A stretch of 6,849 nt of DNA from Oscillospiraceae bacterium UBA4632 (GTDB lineage: Bacteria > Bacillota > Clostridia > Oscillospirales > Oscillospiraceae), in the NCBI GenBank assembly GCA_002405995.1, contig DHMW01000016.1, positions 27,463 to 34,311 of the forward strand, written 5' to 3'. Shown here in pieces: positions 1-5,716 of this stretch (positions within the stretch are counted from its first letter, which is position 1; each line of letters starts with the position of its first letter). The position numbers were made by a program, and so were the translations under genes. The notes beneath the pieces were generated by a model, which saw only the letters and a program-made list of their open reading frames with translations, was not told the DNA's origin and did not search any database.

Positions 1-331
1 CAGCGGCAACATCATGCTCAAGACCGTCGAGGGCACGGGCAAGCTCCTTTCCATCAAGCTCAGGGAGATGCTGACGCACAGCGCGGGCACGAAGCTGGCG
101 GCGCTGCTGCTCAAGGGGCAGCTCGGCGATTTCAAGAAGATGCTCGACGCGAACGAGGTCGGCGGCACGGCGCTGCTCGGCATCTCAAAGCCCGTGATCA
201 AGGCGCACGGCAGTGCGAGCGAGCTGGGCTTCTGCAACGCGGTGCGTCAGGCGATGGAGGTCGCGCAAAGCGGCATCATCGGCGATATCACGCAGAATAT
301 CGACAAGATGCGCATCGGAAAGGAAGCGTAG
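1..331 (+). CDS. plsX: Phosphate acyltransferase PlsX, C-terminal part (5' end outside window)
   Basis: PlsX converts acyl-ACP and inorganic phosphate into acyl-phosphate, the acyl donor for PlsY in the first step of phospholipid synthesis; it is a peripheral membrane enzyme. The visible 109 residues (codons in frame from base 2, TAG at 329-331) correspond to roughly the last third of the usual 330-340 residues. Family features seen are the opening SGNIMLKTVEGTGK, the GGTALLGISKPVIKAHGSA block, and the NAVRQA helix after it. The reading frame is intact to a plausible end about 35 residues after the last conserved block. No terminator follows, so transcripts may run on into acpP 100 bases downstream, although acpP also has its own promoter. 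Neighbouring acpP supports the call, since plsX-acpP-rnc is a common Firmicute order. I am sure of the family; only the start is missing. Confidence 0.95.
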   Translation, partial: SGNIMLKTVEGTGKLLSIKLREMLTHSAGTKLAALLLKGQLGDFKKMLDANEVGGTALLGISKPVIKAHGSASELGFCNAVRQAMEVAQSGIIGDITQNIDKMRIGKEA

Positions 332-364
332 CGCCGCCGATACGCAAAAGCGGCAAAAAGGGTA

Positions 365-393
365 TTGACACGGCAGAGCCTTTGCCGTATCAT
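365..393 (+). promoter_or_regulatory. Sigma-A-type promoter of acpP with an internal dyad
   Basis: A perfect -35 box TTGACA (365-370) is followed after exactly 17 bases by TATCAT (388-393), which matches the -10 consensus at five of six positions. Transcription would begin near base 400, leaving a leader of about 30 bases before acpP. The spacer holds an inverted repeat, ACGGCA (370-375) and TGCCGT (383-388), separated by seven bases and touching both boxes. Such a dyad could be an operator or chance. The sequence does not resemble the FapR or FabT operators as I know them. Confidence 0.8.
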
Positions 394-431
394 TTGTAGG
401 AACCAAAATCCTTTGTAAGGAGCAAGGACGT

Positions 432-677
432 ATGAGCCAGGAAGAAATTTTTAAGACCATGCAGGATCTGATCGCAGAGCAGTTTGCCGTTGACCCCGAG
501 GAGGTCACGATGGACAGCTCATTCGACGAGGATCTTGGCGCCGATTCCGTCGATCTTGTCGAGCTCGTCATGGCGATGGAGGAGGAATTCGAGGTCGATG
601 AGATCCCCGAAGAGGAGCTGGCCGGTCTCAAGACCGTCGGCGATTGTGTGCGCTATTTGAGCGCGAAGCTCGGTTAA
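432..677 (+). CDS. acpP: Acyl carrier protein
   Basis: Small acidic cytoplasmic protein that carries growing fatty-acyl chains on a 4'-phosphopantetheine arm for the type II fatty acid synthase and supplies PlsX with acyl-ACP. The product has 81 residues, the normal length for the family. The modification site is Ser39 in GADSVDLVEL; most ACPs have Leu after the serine, and Val here is a mild change. The acidic helix II (VELVMAMEEEFEVDEIPEEE) is typical of the partner-docking surface. The ATG at 432 is supported by AAGGAG at 417-422, nine bases upstream. The gene has its own promoter (365-393) and is followed by a hairpin terminator (683-717), so it can be transcribed as a short, abundant message. 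It could in principle serve a different synthase, but the plsX and rnc neighbours point to the housekeeping ACP. Confidence 0.96.
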   Translation: MSQEEIFKTMQDLIAEQFAVDPEEVTMDSSFDEDLGADSVDLVELVMAMEEEFEVDEIPEEELAGLKTVGDCVRYLSAKLG

Positions 678-682
678 ACACG

Positions 683-718
683 AAAAGCCCGCCCCGCCGT
701 GTGCGGGGCGTCCTTTTA
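683..718 (+). terminator. Hairpin terminator or attenuator between acpP and rnc
   Basis: A perfect 8-bp GC-rich stem pairs 690-697 (CGCCCCGC) with 703-710 (GCGGGGCG) around a five-base loop. Beyond a 2x2 mismatch the flanks pair again, AAAAG (683-687) with CTTTT (713-717), giving the A-tract/T-tract look of an intrinsic terminator. The T run is short (TTTT at 714-717). It lies only three bases before the rnc ribosome binding site at 721-726, so it probably lowers rather than abolishes expression of rnc. Confidence 0.7.
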
Positions 719-720
719 TC

Positions 721-726
721 AGGAGG
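721..726 (+). promoter_or_regulatory. Ribosome binding site fixing the rnc start
   Basis: AGGAGG at 721-726 lies eight bases before the ATG at 735. An upstream in-frame GTG at 699 has no comparable site, lies inside the terminator hairpin, and would add residues not expected at the start of RNase III. The ATG at 735 is therefore the start. Confidence 0.85.
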
Positions 727-734
727 AAAGCGTT

Positions 735-1412
735 ATGCAGGCGTTGGAAGAAAAGCTGCAATACCGATTCAAAAATCCCGCGCTGCTCGCCGAGGCGCTG
801 CGCCACAGCTCCTATGCCAACGAGCACCGCGGCGCGAATGTTTTCAGCAACGAGCGGCTCGAATTCCTGGGCGACAGTGTGCTGGGCTTCGTCACGGCAG
901 AGTTTCTCTTTGCCAAGCACCCCAACGCGCCCGAGGGCGAGCTGACGCGCATCCGCGCGCTGCTCGTGTGCGAGGACAGCCTGCACGAGGTCGCCCAGCG
1001 GCTGGAGCTTGGCAGGTACCTGAAGCTCGGCAACGGCGAGGAGAGCTGCGGCGGGCGCACGCGCCCGTCCATTCTGGCGGACGCGACCGAGGCGGTGTTT
1101 GCAGCAGTCTACCTTGACGGCGGCATCGGCGCGGCGAGCGCGCTGATCCACCGCGTGCTGCTCGATACCGAGCGCGAGGACGCTGCAGAGGAAAAGCGCC
1201 GCGACTACAAAACGCTTCTGCAGGAGCTGGTGCAGCGCACGCCGAACCAGCAGCTTGCCTACCGTCTGACCGGCGAGAGCGGTCCCGACCATGACAAGAC
1301 CTTCTTTTTCGAGGTCCTGCTCAATGGAAGCGTCGTGGGCAGGGGCGCCGGCCGCAGCAAGAAGGAGGCCGAACAGATGGCGGCAAGAGACGCGCTCAAG
1401 GCGCTGCGATAA
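735..1412 (+). CDS. rnc: Ribonuclease III
   Basis: Cytoplasmic, Mg2+-dependent double-stranded RNA endonuclease that processes rRNA precursors and some mRNAs. The product has 225 residues, the normal bacterial length. The catalytic RNase III domain occupies about residues 1-145. The signature NERLEFLGDSVLG carries Glu43 and Asp47, and the second metal-binding motif ADATEAVFAAVYLDGG carries Asp116 and Glu119. Thr118 replaces the more usual Phe or Leu, while the catalytic residues are all present. A double-stranded RNA binding domain follows (about 157-225), ending in the KKEAEQMAARDAL helix. The start is set by AGGAGG at 721-726. No separate promoter was seen between acpP and rnc, so expression probably depends on read-through of the hairpin at 683-718. 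The gene downstream is not smc, as it often is in Firmicutes, but a nucleoside phosphorylase remnant in the same reading frame. Confidence 0.96.
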   Translation: MQALEEKLQYRFKNPALLAEALRHSSYANEHRGANVFSNERLEFLGDSVLGFVTAEFLFAKHPNAPEGELTRIRALLVCEDSLHEVAQRLELGRYLKLGNGEESCGGRTRPSILADATEAVFAAVYLDGGIGAASALIHRVLLDTEREDAAEEKRRDYKTLLQELVQRTPNQQLAYRLTGESGPDHDKTFFFEVLLNGSVVGRGAGRSKKEAEQMAARDALKALR

Positions 1413-1436
1413 GCGGGTGGAAAGGAGGATGCGCGC

Positions 1437-1736
1437 GTGATCGTCGGCGCGTCGAAGTTCGTGATGTTCGGCTCCTGCGGGAGCCTTGATCGGGAGGCAA
1501 CGAAGGGCAAGTTCATCATCCCGACGGAGAGCCGCCGTGGCGAGGGCTGCCTTGCCGTGGAGATGGAGCTTGCCGGCGTGCAGGCGGTGTGCAGCTTTTA
1601 CGGCCTGGCGCTCTATAATTTTCTCGAGGCGGGAGACGTGCTGGAGGAGAGCGGCTATGACGTTGCGGATCTTCGGGATGCCAATCACGGCCTCGGCAAG
1701 CTCTATATCGCGCTGGAGACGGCGCTGCGCATCTGA
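1437..1736 (+). pseudogene. Remnant of a PNP/uridine phosphorylase-family nucleoside phosphorylase
   Basis: The 99-codon frame matches the nucleoside phosphorylase family (PNP_UDP_1), whose members cleave nucleosides with phosphate and are usually 240-260 residues long. Residues 8-31 resemble the central strand FVMFGSCGSLD followed by a GKFIIPTES segment. Residues 38-99 resemble the C-terminal part, with the ribose-contacting VEME motif (residues 41-44) and a GDV segment (66-68). The N-terminal third (about 80 residues) is missing, and about 60 residues that normally separate the PTE..R.EG segment from the ..EGCLAVEME segment are gone; the two halves join at Glu36-Gly37. The frame was not disturbed. 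A strong AAAGGAGG (1421-1428) precedes a GTG at 1437, and the frame upstream is open back to the rnc stop, so a short protein could still be made. Without the N-terminal phosphate-binding part it should not be catalytic. Sizes of the gaps are from family knowledge, not from an alignment. Confidence 0.75.
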
Positions 1737-1751
1737 ATATTCTGAATACGG

Positions 1752-1788
1752 AAAAACGCCGTGAGGACGCTCACGGCGTTTCTTTTTT
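1752..1788. terminator. Strong bidirectional intrinsic terminator
   Basis: AACGCCGTGAG (1755-1765) pairs perfectly with CTCACGGCGTT (1770-1780) around the tetraloop GACG, and A1754/T1781 extends the stem to 12 bp. On the plus strand the stem is followed by TTTCTTTTTT (1779-1788); on the minus strand the A run at 1752-1756 becomes a T run. It therefore serves both the rnc/remnant transcript and the converging TauE transcript. It overlaps the last codons and stop of the minus-strand gene that ends at 1771. Confidence 0.9.
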
Positions 1789-2154
1789 GCCCTTATCCTT
1801 CTTTTCAAGGAGGATCGACAGCCCCGCATACAGCAGAAACAGCCCAAAGGGCTTGCGCAGCGCCGCGCTGTCCAGCGCCGTTGCGAAAAATGCAGCGGCA
1901 AGTGCGCAGAGCGTGCCGAGCGGCGCGGCGGCGCGCAGCGCCGTGCGGTCAAGATAGCCGTTTTTCCGGTGCGCGAAAAGCGACGCGCCTGCCGTAGGCA
2001 GGAAATAGAGCAGATTGATCGCCTGCGCCGTGCGCTGCTCCACGCCCAAAAAAAGCGTCATGCACAAAAGCAGCAGCGTCCCGCCGCCGACGCCCCACGC
2101 AGAGAGAATGCCCGCAAAAAGCCCGCACAGCGCGGGCAGCAGCCAGCCCGTCAC
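1771..2154 (-). CDS. TauE/SafE (TSUP) family half-transporter, second protein
   Basis: Hydrophobic 127-residue protein with about four predicted membrane segments (roughly residues 5-32, 44-62, 76-93 and 100-115) and a lysine-rich cytoplasmic-looking tail (EKKDKGKKETP). The N-terminal ALCGLFAGILSAWGVGGGTLLL carries the glycine motif that opens each half of TauE/SafE exporters, which normally have eight membrane segments from two such halves (about 250 residues). TSUP members export sulfite, sulfoacetate or other sulfur-containing or organic anions; the substrate here cannot be told. The start is the GTG at 2154-2152, which overlaps the stop of the preceding gene (GTGA), with GAGG about nine bases upstream; a longer open frame to 2487 exists but its extra residues are arginine-rich shadow sequence. 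The gene ends inside the bidirectional terminator. It most likely pairs with the 117-residue protein encoded just before it. Confidence 0.85.
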   Translation of the reverse strand: MTGWLLPALCGLFAGILSAWGVGGGTLLLLCMTLFLGVEQRTAQAINLLYFLPTAGASLFAHRKNGYLDRTALRAAAPLGTLCALAAAFFATALDSAALRKPFGLFLLYAGLSILLEKKDKGKKETP

Positions 2155-2504
2155 AGCAGATACCTCGCCGCGCCGTAGAGCAGGAACAGCGCGAACACGC
2201 GCCTGAGCCACACGTTCGGCACGTTTTTGAACAGCCTTCCGCCGAGGAAGCCGCCCGCGAGCCCGCCGGCGAGATACGGCAGCGCCTCGCGGATGGGCAG
2301 CGCGCCGCGCAGGGCGTATACCGCCGCGGAGGCAAGGCACACCGGCAGGATGACCGCCACACACGTGGCGAACGCCGTCTTGTCGGGAAGCCCCGCCCAC
2401 GAGCGCAGCAGCACGACGAGTGGGACGCCCCCGCCTCCGCCGAACAATCCGTTCACCGTGCCTGCGAGCGCGCCCGCCACGCGGCACTTCCCTGCCTTCT
2501 GCAT
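2151..2504 (-). CDS. TauE/SafE (TSUP) family half-transporter, first protein
   Basis: Membrane protein of 117 residues with about four hydrophobic segments (roughly 8-34, 45-64, 72-92 and 98-116). The family opening is clear: AGALAGTVNGLFGGGGGVPLVV at residues 10-31, and a second glycine-rich stretch GGLAGGFLGG at 80-89 is typical of the same repeat. Full TauE/SafE proteins contain two such repeats in one chain; here each repeat is a separate gene. The ATG at 2504 has a strong site, GAGGAGGG at 2515-2508, three bases further upstream. Its stop (TGA, 2153-2151) overlaps the GTG of the next gene by four bases, which suggests coupled translation in about equal amounts and a heterodimer in the membrane. 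The DUF1540 gene lies 54 bases upstream on the same strand, with a hairpin in between. The substrate is unknown. Confidence 0.87.
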   Translation of the reverse strand: MQKAGKCRVAGALAGTVNGLFGGGGGVPLVVLLRSWAGLPDKTAFATCVAVILPVCLASAAVYALRGALPIREALPYLAGGLAGGFLGGRLFKNVPNVWLRRVFALFLLYGAARYLL

Positions 2505-2524
2505 AAGCCCTCCTCTTTTAAGTA

Positions 2525-2548
2525 GGTCTGCGCCCGCAGGCGCAGACC
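2525..2548 (-). repeat. Perfect inverted repeat between the DUF1540 and TauE genes
   Basis: GGTCTGCGCC (2525-2534) pairs perfectly with GGCGCAGACC (2539-2548) around a four-base loop. In the minus-strand transcript it lies after the DUF1540 stop and before the ribosome binding site of the first TauE half. The sequence after the stem on that strand is TACTTAAAAG, with no T run, so it is not a textbook terminator. It may be a weak terminator or protect the 3' end of the DUF1540 message. Confidence 0.6.
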
Positions 2549-2558
2549 GGCCGCCTTG

Positions 2559-2747
2559 TTACTGCTTTTTGAAGCTCTGGCAGTCGGTGCACTGGTCCAT
2601 GGTGGGATTCGCCTCGTGGGTGCCGACCTGGATGGCGTTCAGGCCGCAGTACTGCGCGTCCTTGCAGTGGTTGGCGCAGGAGGTCACAGCGCAGCGGATG
2701 GAGGTATTGGGCGTGCAGGCGCAGCCGTTGTTGGTATGATCGGTCAT
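2559..2747 (-). CDS. DUF1540 cysteine-rich small protein
   Basis: A 62-residue soluble protein with eight cysteines, at positions 9, 11, 19, 24, 28, 34, 53 and 56. The central SIRCAVTSCANHC followed by YCGLNAIQVG matches the DUF1540 pattern (C-x-V-x-x-C ... C-x-x-x-x-I-x-V), and the C-terminal CTDC pair is also usual for the family. Proteins of this family are common in Clostridia; the cysteine spacing suggests metal (zinc) binding, but no function is established as far as I know. The ATG at 2747 follows GAGGAGGA at about 2765-2758, roughly ten bases away. No convincing promoter was found in the 145 bases before it, although the region lies just after the trkH terminator and must hold one unless transcripts read through. 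The two TauE half-genes follow on the same strand. Confidence 0.85.
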   Translation of the reverse strand: MTDHTNNGCACTPNTSIRCAVTSCANHCKDAQYCGLNAIQVGTHEANPTMDQCTDCQSFKKQ

Positions 2748-2844
2748 GGATATTCGTCCTCCTCAAAAAAAGTGTTGGCAGCTTTGCCGCGCTTAGTTTG
2801 CGCGCCTTTTGCGCCGATATGCGGCAGCGGCAGAAATTTCCGCA

Positions 2845-2885
2845 AAAAAAGAAAAGCCGCTCTGCCTGGCGGCAGAGCGGCTTTT
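2845..2885 (-). terminator. Intrinsic terminator of the yihY-trkA-trkH operon
   Basis: A perfect 15-bp stem pairs AAAAGCCGCTCTGCC (2852-2866) with GGCAGAGCGGCTTTT (2871-2885) around a four-base loop. On the minus strand it is followed by C and then seven T (complement of the A run at about 2844-2850). It starts eight bases after the trkH stop. On the plus strand only TTTT follows, so it acts mainly for the minus strand. The stretch from here to 2748 holds no gene that I can support. Confidence 0.93.
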
Positions 2886-2892
2886 GCGGTAT

Positions 2893-4332
2893 TTATTTTC
2901 TGCGCCACGCGCCCGGCAGCAGCAGCACGAGCAGCGGCATGATCTCCAGCCGCCCCAGCAGCATCAGCGCGCTCATTGTGATCTTGCTGAGGCCGGAGAG
3001 GAAGCCGAAGTTGCACGTCGGCCCCACTGCGCCAAGCCCCGGCCCCACATTGCTGATCGCCGTGAGCGAAGCGGTGAAGGCGGCGGTGAAGTCGATCCCG
3101 TCGAGCGACAGGATCAGCGCGCCGAGCAGCAGCAGCACGATGTAGGCGAAGAAAAAGACGGAAACGGAGCAGACCGTCTCCTCACCCACGCGCTGCCCGT
3201 CCAGCGTGATGGGGCGCACCTCGCGCGAGTGCAGGATGCGCCGCATATCGCGCTTGACCGACTTGAACAGCAGCACGAGGCGCGAGACCTTGATGCCGCC
3301 GCTCGTTGAGCCGGCGCAGCCGCCGGAGAACATGACCAGCACCAGCACGCAGCGGCAGAAGTGCGGCCAGAGGTCGAAATCCTCTGTGAAGTAGCCCGTG
3401 GTGGAGATCAGCGTCGCCACCTGAAACGCCGCGTGCTCGACCGCTGGGGCGAAGCTGCGCCCGGTCTTCACGATCAGATCCAGCGCGATAAGCAGCGTCG
3501 CTCCGCCGACGATCGCGGCGTAGGCCCGCAGCTCCTCACTTTTGAGCGCCTCGCGCAGCCGCCGCGTCCCGGCAAGGTAGAGCAGCGTAAAGTTGAGCGC
3601 CGCGGCCAGCATGAACACGATCAGGATCCAGTTGATGAGGGAGGAATGGTAAAAGGCGACGCTTGCGTTGCGCACGGAAAAGCCGCCGGTGGAGATGGTC
3701 GTCAGCGCCGTTGTCACCGCGTCGAACCACGGCATACCGGCAAGGCGCAGCAGCAGCGCCTCGGCGGCGGTAAGGATGATGTAGATGCGGTAAAGGATGC
3801 GCGCCGTCTCGCCGGTTTTCGGCCGGAGCTTGGAGCTGATGGGGCCGGGCGACTCCGCCTTCATCAGGTTGACGCTGCCCTCGCTGAGCTTCGGCAGCAG
3901 CGCCAGCATCAGCACGAGAATGCCCATGCCGCCCATCCACTGCGTCAGCGCGCGCCAGAGCAGGATGCCGCGGGGCAGATCCTCGGGAGAGGAGAAGATG
4001 GATGCGCCGGTCGTCGTCAGACCGGAGACGGTCTCGAAAAGGGCGTCCACATAGCCGCAGCTGCCGCTGAAAAAGTACGGCAGCGCACCGAACAGGCTCA
4101 GCGCGATCCAGCACAGCGCCACGCAGACAAAGCCGTCGCGCGTTTGCAGCCGCCGGTCGGACGGGCGGATAAGCGCCAGCAGGCCGCCCGCACCGCCGCA
4201 TGCGGCGATGGACCTGAGAAAAGCGGCGGCAGGCTCGCCGCATACAAGCGTATACAGCAGCGGAATGAGCATACACAGCGCCTCGATGCAGAGAATAACG
4301 CCCACAAGCCTGAGGATCAGATTTCGGTTCAT
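2893..4332 (-). CDS. trkH: TrkH/KtrB-family potassium uptake membrane subunit
   Basis: Forms the K+-conducting pore in the cytoplasmic membrane and works with the cytoplasmic regulator TrkA encoded just upstream. The product has 479 residues, the full TrkH length. The four pore repeats are all visible through their selectivity loops: SGLTTTGAS (residues 103-111), STGGFS (214-219), STTGY (310-314) and SNVGPG (427-432). Each keeps the filter glycine (109, 216, 313 and 430). The loop GGCAGSTSGGIK (337-348) corresponds to the intramembrane gate of the third repeat. Hydrophobic segments run from residue 5 to the C-terminus, with additional N-terminal helices typical of TrkH. The ATG at 4332 follows GAGG (4344-4341) by eight bases and lies 25 bases after the trkA stop, in one operon. 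A strong terminator ends the transcript eight bases downstream. Nothing essential appears to be missing. Confidence 0.96.
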   Translation of the reverse strand: MNRNLILRLVGVILCIEALCMLIPLLYTLVCGEPAAAFLRSIAACGGAGGLLALIRPSDRRLQTRDGFVCVALCWIALSLFGALPYFFSGSCGYVDALFETVSGLTTTGASIFSSPEDLPRGILLWRALTQWMGGMGILVLMLALLPKLSEGSVNLMKAESPGPISSKLRPKTGETARILYRIYIILTAAEALLLRLAGMPWFDAVTTALTTISTGGFSVRNASVAFYHSSLINWILIVFMLAAALNFTLLYLAGTRRLREALKSEELRAYAAIVGGATLLIALDLIVKTGRSFAPAVEHAAFQVATLISTTGYFTEDFDLWPHFCRCVLVLVMFSGGCAGSTSGGIKVSRLVLLFKSVKRDMRRILHSREVRPITLDGQRVGEETVCSVSVFFFAYIVLLLLGALILSLDGIDFTAAFTASLTAISNVGPGLGAVGPTCNFGFLSGLSKITMSALMLLGRLEIMPLLVLLLPGAWRRK

Positions 4333-4349
4333 ACGGTTCGCCTCGCTGC

Positions 4350-4367
4350 CGCGCGCCTCAGCGCGCG
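4350..4367 (-). repeat. GC-only hairpin around the trkA stop codon
   Basis: CGCGCGC (4350-4356) and GCGCGCG (4361-4367) form a perfect 7-bp stem whose four-base loop on the minus strand is TGAG and contains the trkA stop codon TGA. The trkH ribosome binding site starts six bases after the hairpin. Ribosomes finishing trkA would have to open it. It may tune trkH relative to trkA, but GC-rich coding DNA also makes such stems by chance. Confidence 0.45.
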
Positions 4368-5716
4368 AGAATATCGTTGAGATCCTGCAAAAAGAGCTTT
4401 TTCGCCACCACGATCACGCGGTCGCCCGCGCGGATCTGCGAATGGCCGTTCGGGATCTCCAGCTTGCCGTTGTGTACGATGGCGGCCACGAGCAGCCCCT
4501 GCCGGAAGGCAAGGTCGCTGAGCGGCCGGTCCAGGAAATGCGTGGCGGGCGCCGCGATGAACTCCACCGCCTCGATCGCGCCGCCGAGGATGTTGTGCAG
4601 GCTTTCCACCGCGCTGCCCTGCGAGTTGGCAAGCCCGCGCACGTAGCTGGAGATCTGCCCGGCGACGATCGCCTTGGGCGAGATCACCGTGTCAAGCCCC
4701 GTCAGGTTCACGATATCGAGATAGCCCAGGCGCGACATCTTCGGCGCGACCTTCTTCACGCCGTAGCGCTTGGCTGTCAGCGCCATGAGAAGGTTCTCCT
4801 CGTCGCGGTCGGTCACGGCGATGAAAGCGTCGCAGTGGAAAATGCCCTCGGATTCCAGCAGGTCGTGGTCGGTGCCATCGCCCTGGATGATGGACGCCTT
4901 GGGCAGCTTTTCGGCCAGCGTCAGGCACTTTGCCTCGTCCTTTTCCACGATCGTCACGTGCGTGCCGAGATCCGCGAGCGCCCAGGCGAGGTAGAGTGCG
5001 ATGCGGCTGCCGCCGAGGATGCTCACGCGGCGGATCGGCGCCATCGCCCGTCCCATCGAGCGCAGCACGCGCGTCGTCTCCGCCGGCGTGCCGATGACGT
5101 ACACCCGGTCGCCCGCGAGCGGGACGAACGAGCCGTTGGGCACGATGACCTCCTCGCCGCGCTTGGCGGCGCAGAGGAGGACGCTGTTGGGGTTCTCGCG
5201 GTTGAAATCGGTCAGGGACCTGCCGACGAGCGCATCGCCCGGCTCGGTCTGGAAGCCGATCATCTCCACCAGCCCGCGCGCAAACGTCTCCACGCTGAAG
5301 GCGCTCGGCACGCGCAGGATGCGCGAGATCTCCTGTGCGGCGGCGTGCTCGGGGTTGATGATCATGTCAAGCCCGATCTCGCGCCGCAGGATGGGCGCAT
5401 CGCGGAAATATTCGGGGTTGCGCACGCGGGCGACGGTGTGCTTCGCGCCCAGCTTTTTCGCCATCAGGCAGCAGATGAGGTTCACCTCGTCGTTTTCCGA
5501 AACGGCGATGAGCAGGTCCGCCTCGCGCACGCCCGCCTGCAGCAGAACGCTTGCGCTCGCGCCGTTGCCCTCCACGCGCATCACGTCGAGCATCGCGTCG
5601 GCGTGGTCGAGCGCGGCGCTGCTCTGGTCTACGATGACGAGGTCGTGATTTTCGCCCGTCAGCTGCTCGGCGATGGCGTAGCCCACCTTGCCGAGCCCGA
5701 CAATAATGATCTTCAT
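4358..5716 (-). CDS. trkA: Trk potassium uptake regulator TrkA (four-domain form)
   Basis: Peripheral cytoplasmic subunit that binds nucleotides and gates the TrkH channel. The product has 452 residues with the duplicated layout N1 (about 1-125), C1 (140-215), N2 (230-345), C2 (370-450). N1 begins MKIIIVGLGKVG with the Rossmann glycines at 7, 9 and 12 and an acidic Asp30 at the end of the second strand (VIVDQ), as expected for NAD(H) binding. In N2 the corresponding loop is ILGGSRIA (233-240), where Ser and Ala replace two glycines; I recall similar loops in clostridial TrkA proteins, so this need not mean loss of function. N2 keeps the acidic position (IVEKD). The C domains are RCK_C type, which in some Firmicutes bind c-di-AMP. 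The ATG at 5716 was chosen because the family starts MKIIIVG and AGGAG lies about eight bases upstream; it overlaps the yihY stop (ATGA). A longer open frame to 5809 is only yihY shadow. Confidence 0.95.
   Translation of the reverse strand: MKIIIVGLGKVGYAIAEQLTGENHDLVIVDQSSAALDHADAMLDVMRVEGNGASASVLLQAGVREADLLIAVSENDEVNLICCLMAKKLGAKHTVARVRNPEYFRDAPILRREIGLDMIINPEHAAAQEISRILRVPSAFSVETFARGLVEMIGFQTEPGDALVGRSLTDFNRENPNSVLLCAAKRGEEVIVPNGSFVPLAGDRVYVIGTPAETTRVLRSMGRAMAPIRRVSILGGSRIALYLAWALADLGTHVTIVEKDEAKCLTLAEKLPKASIIQGDGTDHDLLESEGIFHCDAFIAVTDRDEENLLMALTAKRYGVKKVAPKMSRLGYLDIVNLTGLDTVISPKAIVAGQISSYVRGLANSQGSAVESLHNILGGAIEAVEFIAAPATHFLDRPLSDLAFRQGLLVAAIVHNGKLEIPNGHSQIRAGDRVIVVAKKLFLQDLNDILAR

Noticed and set aside
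699..734. Upstream GTG start for rnc at 699
   Set aside because: It lies inside the terminator hairpin, lacks a binding site, and adds residues not expected in RNase III; the ATG at 735 has AGGAGG at ideal distance.
1732..1748. Tandem copy of TCTGAATA at 1732-1739 and 1741-1748, at the stop of the remnant
   Set aside because: Two eight-base copies nine bases apart are too short to indicate a repeat element; probably a small slippage event.
519..1952. Long minus-strand open frame opposite acpP, rnc and the phosphorylase remnant
   Set aside because: It is arginine-, alanine- and leucine-rich low-complexity-looking protein without recognisable domains, and runs antisense to three clearly recognised frames. 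GC-rich coding DNA commonly leaves such frames open.
2155..2487. N-terminal extension of the second TauE half to 2487
   Set aside because: The extra 111 residues are arginine/glycine-rich shadow of the first TauE half; the GTG at 2154 gives a proper half-transporter.
2748..2844. Possible promoter for the DUF1540 gene
   Set aside because: Candidate boxes such as TTGCGG with CATATC match the consensus poorly, so none is reported as a feature even though a promoter is expected somewhere here.
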